Of a stretch of DNA of 64,000 nucleotides, positions 1-12,600 are shown piece after piece. A model generated the notes under the pieces. It made no database searches. It was not told where the DNA came from and worked only from the letters and a program-made list of their open reading frames with translations. The stretch spans positions 173,195,501 to 173,259,500 of the forward strand of contig JAIOJX010000004.1 of assembly GCA_022376925.1 (NCBI GenBank). The letters run 5' to 3'. The position numbers and the translations under genes are program-made. The first letter of the stretch is position 1; the number at the start of each line of letters is the position of its first letter. This DNA comes from Tragulus kanchil. Its lineage: Eukaryota; Chordata; Mammalia; Artiodactyla; Tragulidae.

Positions 1-533
1 TCTCAAAAACAAACATTTGAAGCCCCCAGGATCTGGTGATTTACACTACAGAAACCGCTGACTTTCTAGGTCTGATATCTTTGTATTAAAAACAAATCCA
101 AGGGAAGCTTTTAAAGGACCCAAATGTTTTTCAGGAAATATCTTTGTTAAAAAGCACTAATTTCATTTCACTGAGAGATAACTAAAATGTTCTCTTTAGC
201 CTTCTTCTGAAAGCAGCAGCTCTTGTTAAACAAGCAAAGCCCCAAACCAGCTCTCGTCCCTGGGAAGACAGAGAAGCCCATCTCTCCAGGGCACGCAGAG
301 AGCAGAAAGAGCTAAACTAACATCAGACAGCGGGCTTCACCCAGCAGGACAGTGTTGGACCCTATTATTTTCACATAAACGGCCAGGAATTCCTCCTCGT
401 CCCAGTTCTGGGAGCGCATGCAGCCTGACGCCGGGAGGGGCGCGCAGCCGCGCTGCAGGGACGCTGTCTCCTGGGCGTGACCCGCCACGACGGAGGACAC
501 GCTCAGGTGGGGACTCCCGTGGCTCCCACTTAC
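1..533 (-). other. NUP50: NUP50 intron 6 (partial, runs off left edge)
   Basis: This is the sequence downstream of the donor GTAAGT at 533-528 on the minus strand. I searched it for the next NUP50 exon, which should encode the continuation of the Ran-binding domain, and did not find it. The remaining coding exons therefore lie beyond the left edge of the window. No repeat family was recognised here. Confidence 0.7.
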
Positions 534-615
534 TTCTTGGAGTAAAACGCATCCTCTTCCTTCACTTCAGTCACTACTACTTTGGGCGGCTCTTCATTCT
601 CTTCTTCATCTCCAC
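534..615 (-). CDS. NUP50: NUP50 exon 6 (start of Ran-binding domain)
   Basis: The exon encodes GGDEEENEEPPKVVVTEVK and then EEDAFYSKK, the acidic linker and first strand region of the Ran-binding domain. The donor AAGAA|GTAAGT is at 534/533. The acceptor is a tandem NAGNAG (TAGAAG, 621-616). Using the proximal AG gives CK-GGDEEEN, as in human; using the upstream AG starts the exon at 618 and inserts one Glu. Confidence 0.93.
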
Positions 616-3600
616 CTTCTATAAAAACACCACCAGTAAGATTCACATCAAGGACTGGAAAACGTGATGCAAGGAGTCTGTCCCCGCCCCTCACCTGAAC
701 CTAAACGTGCCACGTAAGCCGCTACAGAAACTGAGAGCCCCGCTGGACGGGGAGCGGGGGTACGGCGGCGCGGGCTGGGCTGCTGTTCGGGCTTAGGGGT
801 GTGTCCGGCCTTGTCTTCAGTGTGCCGCAAAGCCACACGGAGAACCACCTGCCAGCACTCACACACACACTCGGAAAAGGAAAATCCCAGACAGGCTTCT
901 AGCATTTCGTCCTCCAAGGTTCCTGTGACCACGTCTGCATCACGCCAAGGAGCACCGCGGCCCAGGAGGACGGAGACAACGGATGTCTCACGGGAGTCGG
1001 CAGAGCCACGAGTCCAGGCCAGGTGGAGGGAACACCAGCCAGGTCCGCATCGCCACGCCTCTGGACGTGCTGGCGCGCCGGGCGGCCTCCCGGCCGGAGC
1101 GTCAAAACCCACGGCACTCCCCTCACCCCAGCGCCCCCACCAGCGGGAGAGGAAGCCCCTGCCAGTCACAGAGGGCCATCCCTTTAAGAGAACGGCACTG
1201 CACAGCTCTCACTGGTGAGTGACTGAGCAAAACAATGCTGCTGCTCAAACAGCTCAGGCCGTGAGAGCTCAACTTTAAGAAGGTGCTCCTGCGCTGGGCC
1301 CTCCAGGTCTTTCCCTGCAGAGAACGCTGCAGCCGCAGCCGCAGCTGCAGCCGCAGGCCGAGGAGTAAGTGCTTCGTGGAGGGGCGCCCTGCTGTGCTGC
1401 AGCCCCCTGCTCCAGTGCCACACCCCGCCCAGAACGGCAGGGTCCTGGGGCTGTGGCCCACCCTAATCTTCTTTGAGGCCGAGAAGGCAAGGGGGCGCTC
1501 TGTTCTCTGCTTTGCCCTGGAGGGCCCTGGCCTGAGGACACAGCTGAAGGCAGGGCAAAGCAACAGAAGGAAAGTTTCCCTGCAGGAAGAAACACAGGGG
1601 ATTTACTGGCAACCACAGTTTTCTTTCTCAAGAACCAATATGCTAGCATCAGGGAGACGCACCTCTCACGGCCTCTAAGTCTCTCCGCAGACAACACGTG
1701 TTCGGGACCGCCCAGACCGACGGGGCCGCGGCACAAGCCCTGCCCGCAGGGGCTGGGCACAGCGAGGGAGGCGGGCCGCGGGCTCGGCCTGGTCGGGCGC
1801 AGGCCCCACACGCCACCGGCACGGCCAGCAGACGGCTGCTGTCCCGCCACACCTCAGGGACACTTTCATCCTGATCGCAAGGCGGGGACGCCCGTCTTTT
1901 TTATTTACAGGACTCTTTCGCTGCGTGACTTTCTAAGCAAATCTCTTAAAAACAATCCAGTGAACATCGACGGTGAATTTTTTTCAATAAAATACAATTT
2001 TCAAAAAACGTTAATTCACTTAGTTCTTCATTTTTCCCCTAATGGAAAGCCGTGTGTTTGATGGCTTTGAAAGTCACTGTGCCAGACGTCTTTATATTAT
2101 TTTTACTTTCATAATCCTTAAAATAACTCTATAAAATAGGTCTTACTTCATTTCACAAATATGGCAACAGACTCGGAGGAGTCACCAGCTCTGTCCAGGA
2201 TGACGGCCACGTCCAGGCAGGGATGGCAGGTCGTGAACCCAGAGCCGCCTCACTCCCAAGAGACTGCGTCCCCCACGGAGCCCAGACCTCCCACGAACCC
2301 ACCACCAAATGCACGGGTGGAACTGTACTTACCTTTGCAGTCGTGACCGCTGCTTTCTGCTTGGCTCTCCAGTGTTTTACTGGGAAATGGTGAAGAAACT
2401 GGTTTATTCTGGGTAACATCTTTGCCAAATAAACTGGAGTTTCCAGAAGAAAACGAAAATCCAGTCAGGGGGCCCGAGCTTAAGGAGCCCAAAACAGAAC
2501 TATCGATCTTCTTGCCGAAATTAAACGAGGCACCTGTGGCTCCCAGCGAGGGGTCCTTCTCCTCTGATCCAGCCTCTGCCTTCTGGTCGGACGCGGCCTC
2601 TGTTTCGTTGCCGTGAAATAAAAACGGCCCCTCCGGCTGCAGCGCCGCTGACCCAAACAGGGAAGGAGGCCGCGCCGGCGCCGAGGCTCTCGCAGCCTCG
2701 CTCTCCGAGTGGCCGCCGCCGCCGCTCCCGTGCTGCTGCTCGATGCTCGCTAAGTACTTCTCGTAGTCTTTAAAGATCGGCGTGAGGTCGCAGAGCGGGT
2801 TCGTGTCCACGTGCTTCACGATCCAGTCCCGCACGGAGCGGTTCAACGCTGCCAGCCGCTGGTGGTAGGCGTTCCCCGGGCGGGCGGCTCCCGCGGCGAG
2901 GCCAGAGGAGGAGGGCTGCTGGCGGTCGCCATTCGTTTTGGGAGTTGAAACCTTTTTATCGACCAAGGAGGTAGGGCCATTTACAGCAGTAGATCCTACA
3001 GGAAATCACATGGTGAAGAATTTATTCAAAGCTGAGTTAATTAGACCACGCAGATCTCCGTACCATCCTGTCCTCATAGTTTCTGCTTTTATTGTATCCC
3101 GTGTTTGTGACAGTTCAAGATGTGCATGGACAGTCTTCAGAAACGAGTCATCACAACAGCACATCAGACCCTCTACATTTACACATGTACGTGTATGTTA
3201 CATGTTTTTAAGATGATCATTTTAAGACAATCTTTTCCTTCAAAAGGATGCCCATGTCACCTGTATCTGTCAAAATATTATGTTAGTATAAAGTTCAATT
3301 TCCAAGGTTACAGGTACATGTATCAATGCAGTTAAAATCTTAACAGAAAACGGTTATCTTAATCACACTACACATTCTGTTTAAATGAAACAGTATACAC
3401 TCTTAGAATAATGAGCTAGTAAGTATGACCCGATGAACCAGGATCCTTTTCAAGAACCAAAGATTTTAACCCACAATCCCACGCTCTGTCCCTGATTCCA
3501 GGGGTTCTTGTCCAATTCCCTCAAAACAGGATCAGACAATCGACACACCCCAAGCGAGGCCAGTCACGCCCGGGTGTGGGAAGAGTAGGTGTGGGGCACG

Positions 3601-6600
3601 CCGGAAGTTCCAGCCACGTGTGTAGTGAGTCAGGGTATGGGGTTTTACAGTGTGGCCACGAAGGGCTTCTTTTCTTCCTCTGATCCTTAGATTGAGTCTG
3701 CGGTCACACTTATTTCCGGGTTGAAGACTCGGAGGCTCGAAGGCTGAGGAACTTTACCGAGTGCGCACTGAGCTGGGAACGGGCGCAACCGAGAGCAGAT
3801 AGTCGGCCGCGCCGAATCGCCCTGCCAGCGCGCTGACCCAAACAGGGAAGGAGGCGGCGCGCCGAGGCTCGCAGCCTCGCTCTCCAGTGGCCGCCGCCGC
3901 TCCCGTGCTGCTGCTCGATGCTCGCTAAGTACTTCTCGTAGTCTTTAAAGATCGGCGTGAGGTCGCAGAGCGGGTTCGTGTCCACGTGCTTCACGATCCA
4001 GTCCCGCACGGAGCGGTTCAACGCTGCCAGCCGCTGGTGGTAGGCGTTCCCCGGGCGGGCGGCTCCCGCGGCGAGGCCAGAGGAGGAGGGCTGCTGGCGG
4101 TCGCCATTCGTTTTGGGAGTTGAAACCTTTTTATCGACCAAGGAGGTAGGGCCATTTACAGCAGTAGATCCTACAGGAAATCACATGGTGAAGAATTTAT
4201 TCAAAGCTGAGTTAATTAGACCACGCAGATCTCCGTACCATCCTGTCCTCATAGTTTCTGCTTTTATTGTATCCCGTGTTTGTGACAGTTCAAGATGTGC
4301 ATGGACAGTCTTCAGAAACGAGTCATCACAACAGCACATCAGACCCTCTACATTTACACATGTACGTGTATGTTACATGTTTTTAAGATGATCATTTTAA
4401 GACAATCTTTTCCTTCAAAAGGATGCCCATGTCACCTGTATCTGTCAAAATATTATGTTAGTATAAAGTTCAATTTCCAAGGTTACAGGTACATGTATCA
4501 ATGCAGTTAAAATCTTAACAGAAAACGGTTATCTTAATCACACTACACATTCTGTTTAAATGAAACAGTATACACTCTTAGAATAATGAGCTAGTAAGTA
4601 TGACCCGATGAACCAGGATCCTTTTCAAGAACCAAAGATTTTAACCCACAATCCCACGCTCTGTCCCTGATTCCAGGGGTTCTTGTCCAATTCCCTCAAA
4701 ACAGGATCAGACAATCGACACACCCCAAGCGAGGCCAGTCACGCCCGGGTGTGGGAAGAGTAGGTGTGGGGCACGCCGGAAGTTCCAGCCACGTGTGTAG
4801 TGAGTCAGGGTATGGGGTTTTACAGTGTGGCCACGAAGGGCTTCTTTTCTTCCTCTGATCCTTAGATTGAGTCTGCGGTCACACTTATTTCCGGGTTGAA
4901 GACTCGGAGGCTCGAAGGCTGAGGAACTTTACCGAGTGCGCACTGAGCTGGGAACGGGCGCAACCGAGAGCAGAGCCCGCCCGCTCGGCCTGTGCGCGGC
5001 TGCCCACTCGCCCTCGTTCCGGGCTCTTCCGCCCGGCCGGCTCCCGCGCCTGCAGCCGCAGGGCCAGGGAGCACACACACGAACACCATGGCGGCAACGT
5101 CATTTTCCGTCGGTTACTTTTACACGAGATGTGAGCAGGAGGGGAAGCACTCACCAGAGGGGGCCTTGGCCCCGGGTGCCGTGCCCACGCTGGGGAAGGC
5201 AGGCGCGCCCGTGACGCTGGTTCCGTTGGACAGCTCTTCCAGAGGCCTCCCTCCAAACCCAGAGAACCTGCCTCCTCCAGAGGGTGCGGCCAAGCCTTTG
5301 AAGCCTTTGAAGGCCCCTCCACTCTCAGACTGAAACAGAAAGGAGGAGCACACATTAGCTAAGTGCTCTGCATCCAAACAAGCAGGTGGACGGCAGCGCC
5401 CCTGGCCAGCCAGCGCCGGGCGCACCTGCGCAGCCAGCACCGGCGCCCGCCACTGGCACGCGGGGAAACGCCGCGGGACTTGACGTGTCGTCACAGCCTT
5501 GAAGCCGCCTCCCTAAAACAGGAGGGGCGGGTGTAATCTAGAGTGAAATTTAAAAACTCTACTTATGATAAAAGGTTCAAAAAATTCAAATAAATTTAGA
5601 GACTCACCATCCAGACACAGAACTGTAAGTAAAACACATTCTCAACAAATTAAAGCCCCCAGTGAAAGACTTCATAGACTATTCAGAGACTGTTTGCCTA
5701 AGGAAGCTCGAGAAGCACAAAGTGAGGCTCACTGAAAGCATTTTATCCACGATTTACCCTCTCCTAGGCGTGCTCCTAGCTCACGGTCGCTTCCAGGGCG
5801 CAGACGGGCCGACGCTCTGGGCAGCCTGGCAGCCGCAGGGACACCGAGGCCGCTCCCCGCCCGGCCGCGGGCTGCGCCGGCCCTGCCTCTGCGCCGTCAC
5901 CCGCCCTCCTCGAGCCGGCCTGCCCGGCTCTGGCCCTCGGGCCTCCTCCCATCAGCCCCTTGGCCTCGACCTGTGGGTGGGAAACCCAGCAGAGCCGCCT
6001 GCCTCCCTCACCCCATTCCTGGTCTGCGTGGCCAACCGGGATACCTGGTGGTTCCCCAGAGGACTCCCCAGGGATGCCCCACAGGCCCCGAGACATGGCT
6101 CTAAAATGGAACCCGTCACTTCTCCTGCGTGAAGCCCTCCCCCCTCGTGTCCTCCCCATGGAAGAGCCGCCGGACGTCACAGGGCCCAGCACCTGTCTCA
6201 GCCAGCCCTCTGTCTCAAGAACGGCATCAGCCGGAGAAAACCTCGGAATGAAAAAAACTGAGCAGTCCCCGGAGAAGGCGCGGTCGAGAGGGTTTCCCCC
6301 GAGGACGCCGCCCAGGCTGCTCAGCCCAGCCGCTCCGCCCGGCAAGAGGCAGCCAGGGCGCCGCTCACAGGGCGGGGACGCGTCTGAGGGAGGCAGGGCC
6401 GCTCACCATGGAGTGATGGCTCAACACGGACCACACGGTCTCAGCTCATGAGGTTTAACTCCTCATTCACCCTTCTGAGCACAGGAACGAAACATGGGAA
6501 CACACTATCCTAGAAGGAACAGCACCATGGGAACCGCTCCTGTTGTTCCCAAAGGTGGTGCCCCGCCCACACGCGACCCAAGGGAGCCAGTGCGGCTGCG

Positions 6601-9600
6601 CGTGTGTCCTGCCCCCCGGGCCTGCCCTCCACCGTCCCCCACGCTCCCCGCGAGCCACCGCAGACCTGCCCACGTCTGCTATCTTATTTCCCCAACTGGA
6701 TAAGCTCCTTTTACGGTACAGATCTCATAGTTATTATCTGTTTTATCTCCTGTGCTCTTTACCAAGGATCTGCACAAGTGGACTAGGAATTTTAAAAAGC
6801 ATTTACCAACAACTCAATCAAAAACTGGACAGATCTAAACAGACATTTCCCCAAGGAAGATACAGAGACGGTCACCAGGCACACGAGAAAGTGTTCCACA
6901 TCTCTAATTATTACCGAAATGCACATCAAAACTGCAGTGAGGCACCGTCTCATGCTTGTCAGAATCGCCATCACCAAAACGTCTACGCGCAGTAAGCGCT
7001 GGCACGTGTGGGGAGAGGGACTCCCAGCGCTGGGGGGACTCGGCATCGGGACAGACACGAGTATGACGGGGCCTTAACAACCCAAACCAGAACCACCCCA
7101 CCGCTGCGAGCCCACTCCCGGCACAAATTCAGACAAGAGGCGACTCCAGAAAGTCACGCGCGCCCCAGCGGTCGCTGCAGCACCGTTCACAACAGTCCAC
7201 CCACGGAAGCCACCGGATGTCCCGAGAGGACGGACAGAGAGGATGACGATGCGCCTGCGCGCTCAGGCGTGTCTGACTCTGCGACCCCGATTCCTCTGTC
7301 CACGGGGCTTCCAGGTAAGAACACTGGTGGGGGTAGACATGTCTTTCTCCAGGGGACCTTCCCAACCCAGGGATCAAACCCAGGTCTCCTGCACTGCAGG
7401 CAGATTCTTTACCGCTGAGCGACTGTGGAAGCCGTGAATAAAGATGTGGTACACACACACACGTGCGTGCGTGCACACACAAGAGTATTACTCAGCCACA
7501 AACAAGGAATGAGACAATGCCATCTGCAGCGACATGGATGAACCAAGAAATTAATCATAATAAGTGAAGTAAAGCAAACACAAGCTTCATGTGATATTGC
7601 TTACATATGGAATTAAAAAAAATGATATGAATGAACTTACTTAGACTCACAGACATACAAAACAAACTTATGGTTACGGAAGGCGAAATGTGGGGGAGGG
7701 ATAAATTAGGAGTTTTGGATTAACATATACAGCACTACTATATATAAAACAGAAAACCAAACAAGGACTTACTGTATAACACAGGAAACTATATTCAATG
7801 ATAAACCATATATATAGGTTCTTAAAAGGCATTTTCGATAGATTACATAACATTAAAAAAAAAAAACAAAGCCATTCACTGATCTGATTGCTGCCAGAGG
7901 CAGACACACTCTACAACTCAAAATGCAAACTGGAAGCTGTAAGAAACACTCACTTCAAATCCAGCATTTCTGCGTTTTGCTTTCTTTATGGCTCTGCTCT
8001 TCAAGACCTCCTCACTGGCCACCGAGAAGGTCCCCACCTGCGGGAAAGCACAGGGTGAATGAACAGGAGTCAGACGCCGAGGGGCCGCCCGAACCAAGGA
8101 GCCAGGCCAGCACACCTGGTCAGGGTCTCCTGGGCTGGAAGGACTGGTCACACAAACCACGGCGAGCCCAGTCGAGACTCAAGCCTACGCTGAGGATCTA
8201 TCTTGCGAATTGCAGCGCTAGTCAGGTGAGCCAGAAATCAAATCAGAAACTACAAATCCAGGTGCTTAATCACAATTCAGGGAGAAAAGTGCATACATCA
8301 AAGTTCAGACCTTCAAAGACCTCGGCACAAAACTGTTCACGATCAATTCTTCAAATGTTTCAAAGACATTCGAAGACATTCCCCGGAGGCCAAATCCAGT
8401 ATCATATTACTACGGTTTTTCAAACATTAAATTCAAAATACACATTATTTTAAAAAACAACTTTGCCCATTTGCTCACCGATCCAGAAGGCCTCGGACTC
8501 TACGGACCTGTTGGAAATGTGCTGAAAAGCTCTGGCTTTACCTCACCCCTCCTTTACCGTGGAGGAATGGCATGAAATACCTGCTGTAAAAAGTTCTCAT
8601 CTGTATTTATTTCAGATAGTGTTAAGCTTTGGGATCTCTGCACCACAGAAGGGACCCTCTGACTACACCTGACTCATATGGAATACCCTTCCACACAGAT
8701 TTCATTAGAATGTATTCAAATGGAAGTTCTTTGGTTCCGGAAATGTTTTAATGTCAAAACAAATCATTATGTGGTAGGCCCAGAATGTGCGCCTGTGCCT
8801 AAGAGCTGGAAAAAACTTAGGTATCAAAGACCTGCTTAAAAAATACCGAGTCGGGGCTTCCCTGGTGGTCCAGTGGGTAAGGACACCGCCTTGCAGTGCA
8901 AGGGGCGCTGGTTCGATCCCTGGCCTGGGAAGATCCCATGTGCCGCGGAGCGGCTGGACCGATGTGTCCAACTACCGAGCCGGAGCTCTGGAACCCATGC
9001 GCCCAGGGCGGTGTTCTGCAGCGACAGAGGCCAAACTGGTAAGAAACACTCACTTCAAATCCAGCATTTCTGCTTTTGCTTTCTTTATGGCTCTGCTCTT
9101 CAAGACCTCCTCACTGGCCACCGAGAAGGTCCCCACCTGCGGAAAGCACAGGGTGAATGAACAGGAGTCAGACGCCGAGGGGCCGCCCGAACCAAGGAGC
9201 CAGGCCAGCACACCTGGTCAGGGTCTCCTGGGCTGGAAGGACTGGTCACACAAACCACGGCGAGCCCAGTCGAGACTCAAGCCTACGCTGAGGATCTATC
9301 TTGCGAATTGCAGCGCTAGTCAGGTGAGCCAGAAATCAAATCAGAAACTACAAATCCAGGTGCTTAATCACAATTCAGGGAGAAAAGTGCATACATCAAA
9401 GTTCAGACCTTCAAAGACCTCGGCACAAAACTGTTCACGATCAATTCTTCAAATGTTTCAAAGACATTCGAAGACATTCCCCAGAGGCCAAATCCAGTAT
9501 CATATTACTACGGTTTTTCAAACATTAAATTCAAAATACACATTATTTTAAAAAACAACTTTGCCCATTTGCTCACCGATCCAGAAGGCCTCGGACTCTA

Positions 9601-12600
9601 CGGACCTGTTGGAAATGTGCTGAAAAGCTCTGGCTTTACCTCACCCCTCCTTTACCGTGGAGGAATGGCATGAAATACCTGCTGTAAAAAGTTCTCATCT
9701 GTATTTATTTCAGATAGTGTTAAGCTTTGGGATCTCTGCACCACAGAAGGGACCCTCTGACTACACCTGACTCATATGGAATACCCTTCCACACAGATTT
9801 CATTAGAATGTATTCAAATGGAAGTTCTTTGGTTCCGGAAATGTTTTAATGTCAAAACAAATCATTATGTGGTAGGCCCAGAATGTGCGCCTGTGCCTAA
9901 GAGCTGGAAAAAACTTAGGTATCAAAGACCTGCTTAAAAAATACCGAGTCGGGGCTTCCCTGGTGGTCCAGTGGGTAAGGACACCGCCTTGCAGTGCAAG
10001 GGGCGCTGGTTCGATCCCTGGCCTGGGAAGATCCCATGTGCCGCGGAGCGGCTGGACCGATGTGTCCAACTACCGAGCCGGAGCTCTGGAACCCATGCGC
10101 CCAGGGCCGGTGTTCTGCAGCGACAGAGGCCACTGTGATGGAAGGCCCACACGGGCCAAAGAGCAAAGACAGATGAAAATAGAGAAATGAAAGACCAATA
10201 GAAGTGGCCCGCCCGCTCCCCTCCCTCCCCAAGCCGACCCCCGCCCAAAATAAATAAATAAATAAATCTTTTAAAAAAAAAAAAAACCAAGTCGATCAGA
10301 ATTATTAAAACAGGTCTTTAAAAGTCCATACTTGTGATTCGGGTTTCCCTAAACATACCAGTGCAGGTATTTGTAAAGGGGAATATTAGTACCAGAGAGC
10401 AGATCGAGCAGGAGGGAAAGAGCAGTCTAGGAATTATGCTGGAAACACTTCTGCAAATTCTTTAATACATATCTCTCTATATATGGATATTCTTTAACTT
10501 CACACACTTCTTTTGACTTGGTGCCGGCTGCCTCCGTGAACTGGCGTGGGAGGACCCAACCGCCGGCGCAGCACTTCAGAAATGCAGCCGTGAGCCAGTC
10601 CCCAGCTTCCTCAGGGAGGCCGCCTTTATTTTGTTAGGAAAGAAACGAGGCCATCTAAATTGTATTCCTATTAACCCAGCTGGTGCTGGGGAATGTCTCA
10701 GATCTTCAAGTAGATGAAATAAAACAGGCCTCCTAGAAGCAGGAAAGGGAGGTGGCCTCAATCTTCTAAAATCTAAAACTGAGAGTGTGGCAAACCAGGA
10801 CGGGGGTGGCACACCAATTTTCAAGTTTTGTTTATGCCTACATCATTTACTCAGGCTTCAATCTGAACTAAAACCATGGGCGGAGCACGTCCAATGAAAT
10901 GCTCCATGAAATTTAGGAGGAAGGTAACTCCACAAAGGAGAAGAATGTTTAAACAGTTGCTAATGGAAAAGCACACCTATTAATTTCTATACCAAGCAAA
11001 GATCACAGGAAGCCATACTATTTTCAGTTCAGGATGCTCTTAAAAAGACCTTTTATGGGCTTCCCCTGGTGGTCCGGTGGGTAAGGACACCACCTTGCAG
11101 TGCAAGGGGCGCTGGTTCGATCCCTGGCCTGGGAAGATCCCACATGCTGTGGAGCGGCTGGACTGATGTGTCCAATCACCGAGCCGGAGCTCTGGAGCGC
11201 ATGTGCCCAGAGCCGGCGCTCTGCAACGACAGATGCCACCACGATGGGAGGCCCACAGGAGCCAAAGAACAAAGATGGATGAAAATAGAGAAATGAAAGA
11301 CCAATAGAAGTGGCCCGCCGTCCCCTCCCCCACCCCGCCCCCTAAAAGATAAATAAATAAAATAAATCTTTAAAAAAAAAAAAAAAGACCTTTTATTTTT
11401 ACCAGAGTCTTCATGAGGAATCCAAAAATGAATTCAAAAAAATGAATTCAAATTGGGTTTTCCCTAAACATACCAGTGCAGGTATTTGTAAAGGGGAATA
11501 TTAGTACCAGAGAGCAGATCGAGCAGGAGGGAAAGAGCAGTCTAGGAATTATGCTGGAAACACTTCTGCAAATTCTTTAATACATATCTCTCTATATATG
11601 GATATTCTTTAACTTCACACACTTCTTTTGACTTGGTGCCGGCTGCCTCCGTGAACTGGCGTGGGAGGACCCAACCGCGCCAGCACTTCAGAAATGCAGC
11701 CGTGAGCCAGTCCCCAGCTTCCTCAGGGAGGCCGCCTTTATTTTGTTAGGAAAGAAACGAGGCCATCTAAATTGTATTCCTATTAACCCAGCTGGTGCTG
11801 GGGAATGTCTCAGATCTTCAAGTAGATGAAATAAAACAGGCCTCCTAGAAGCAGGAAAGGGAGGTGGCCTCAATCTTCTAAAATCTAAAACTGAGAGTGT
11901 GGCAAACCAGGACGGGGGTGGCACACCAATTTTCAAGTTTTGTTTATGCCTACATCATTTACTCAGGCTTCAATCTGAACTAAAACCATGGGCGGAGCAC
12001 GTCCAATGAAATGCTCCATGAAATTTAGGAGGAAGGTAACTCCACAAAGGAGAAGAATGTTTAAACAGTTGCTAATGGAAAAGCACACCTATTAATTTCT
12101 ATACCAAGCAAAGATCACAGGAAGCCATACTATTTTCAGTTCAGGATGCTCTTAAAAAGACCTTTTATGGGCTTCCCCTGGTGGTCCGGTGGGTAAGGAC
12201 ACCACCTTGCAGTGCAAGGGGCGCTGGTTCGATCCCTGGCCTGGGAAGATCCCACATGCTGTGGAGCGGCTGGACTGATGTGTCCAATCACCGAGCCGGA
12301 GCTCTGGAGCGCATGTGCCCAGAGCCGGCGCTCTGCAACGACAGATGCCACCACGATGGGAGGCCCACAGGAGCCAAAGAACAAAGATGGATGAAAATAG
12401 AGAAATGAAAGACCAATAGAAGTGGCCCGCCCGTCCCCCTCCCTCCCCCACCCCACCCCCCAAAAGATAAATAAATAAAATAAATCTTTAAAAAAAAAAA
12501 AAAAGACCTTTTATTTTTACCAGAGTCTTCATGAGGAATCCAAAAATGAATTCAAATTTAAATTTGGAAGTAGCAGAAAACCATTCTTAGGTAAAGTACT

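Larger units (their letters stand above)
7940..10132. repeat. Tandem duplication B, period about 1099 bp
   Basis: Copy 1 (7940-9033) and copy 2 (about 9034-10132) are direct repeats with offset 1100 falling to 1098 through one-base deletions. The unit includes NUP50 exon 3 and ends inside a SINE. The left edge of copy 2 lacks several bases present in copy 1. The third-position and homopolymer changes look like sequencing error, not divergence. Confidence 0.95.
10341..12556. repeat. Tandem duplication E, period about 1112-1118 bp
   Basis: Copy 1 (10341-11438) and copy 2 (11455-12556) are direct repeats of intron 2 sequence including a whole SINE-T. Differences are confined to short repeats: CCGCCGGCGCAGC against CCGCGCCAGC, the C-rich tract and the A tails. 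About 16 bp of loosely matching sequence separate the copies. Confidence 0.95.

Noticed and set aside
648..1850. Open frames of 130-190 codons on both strands in NUP50 intron 5
   Set aside because: No family resemblance, no splice logic, composition typical of GC-rich intron.
9951..10025. tRNA-Glu gene call on the SINE heads
   Set aside because: The A- and B-box-like regions are in a SINE body with target duplications, and arm pairing is degraded; these are SINE promoters, not tRNA genes.
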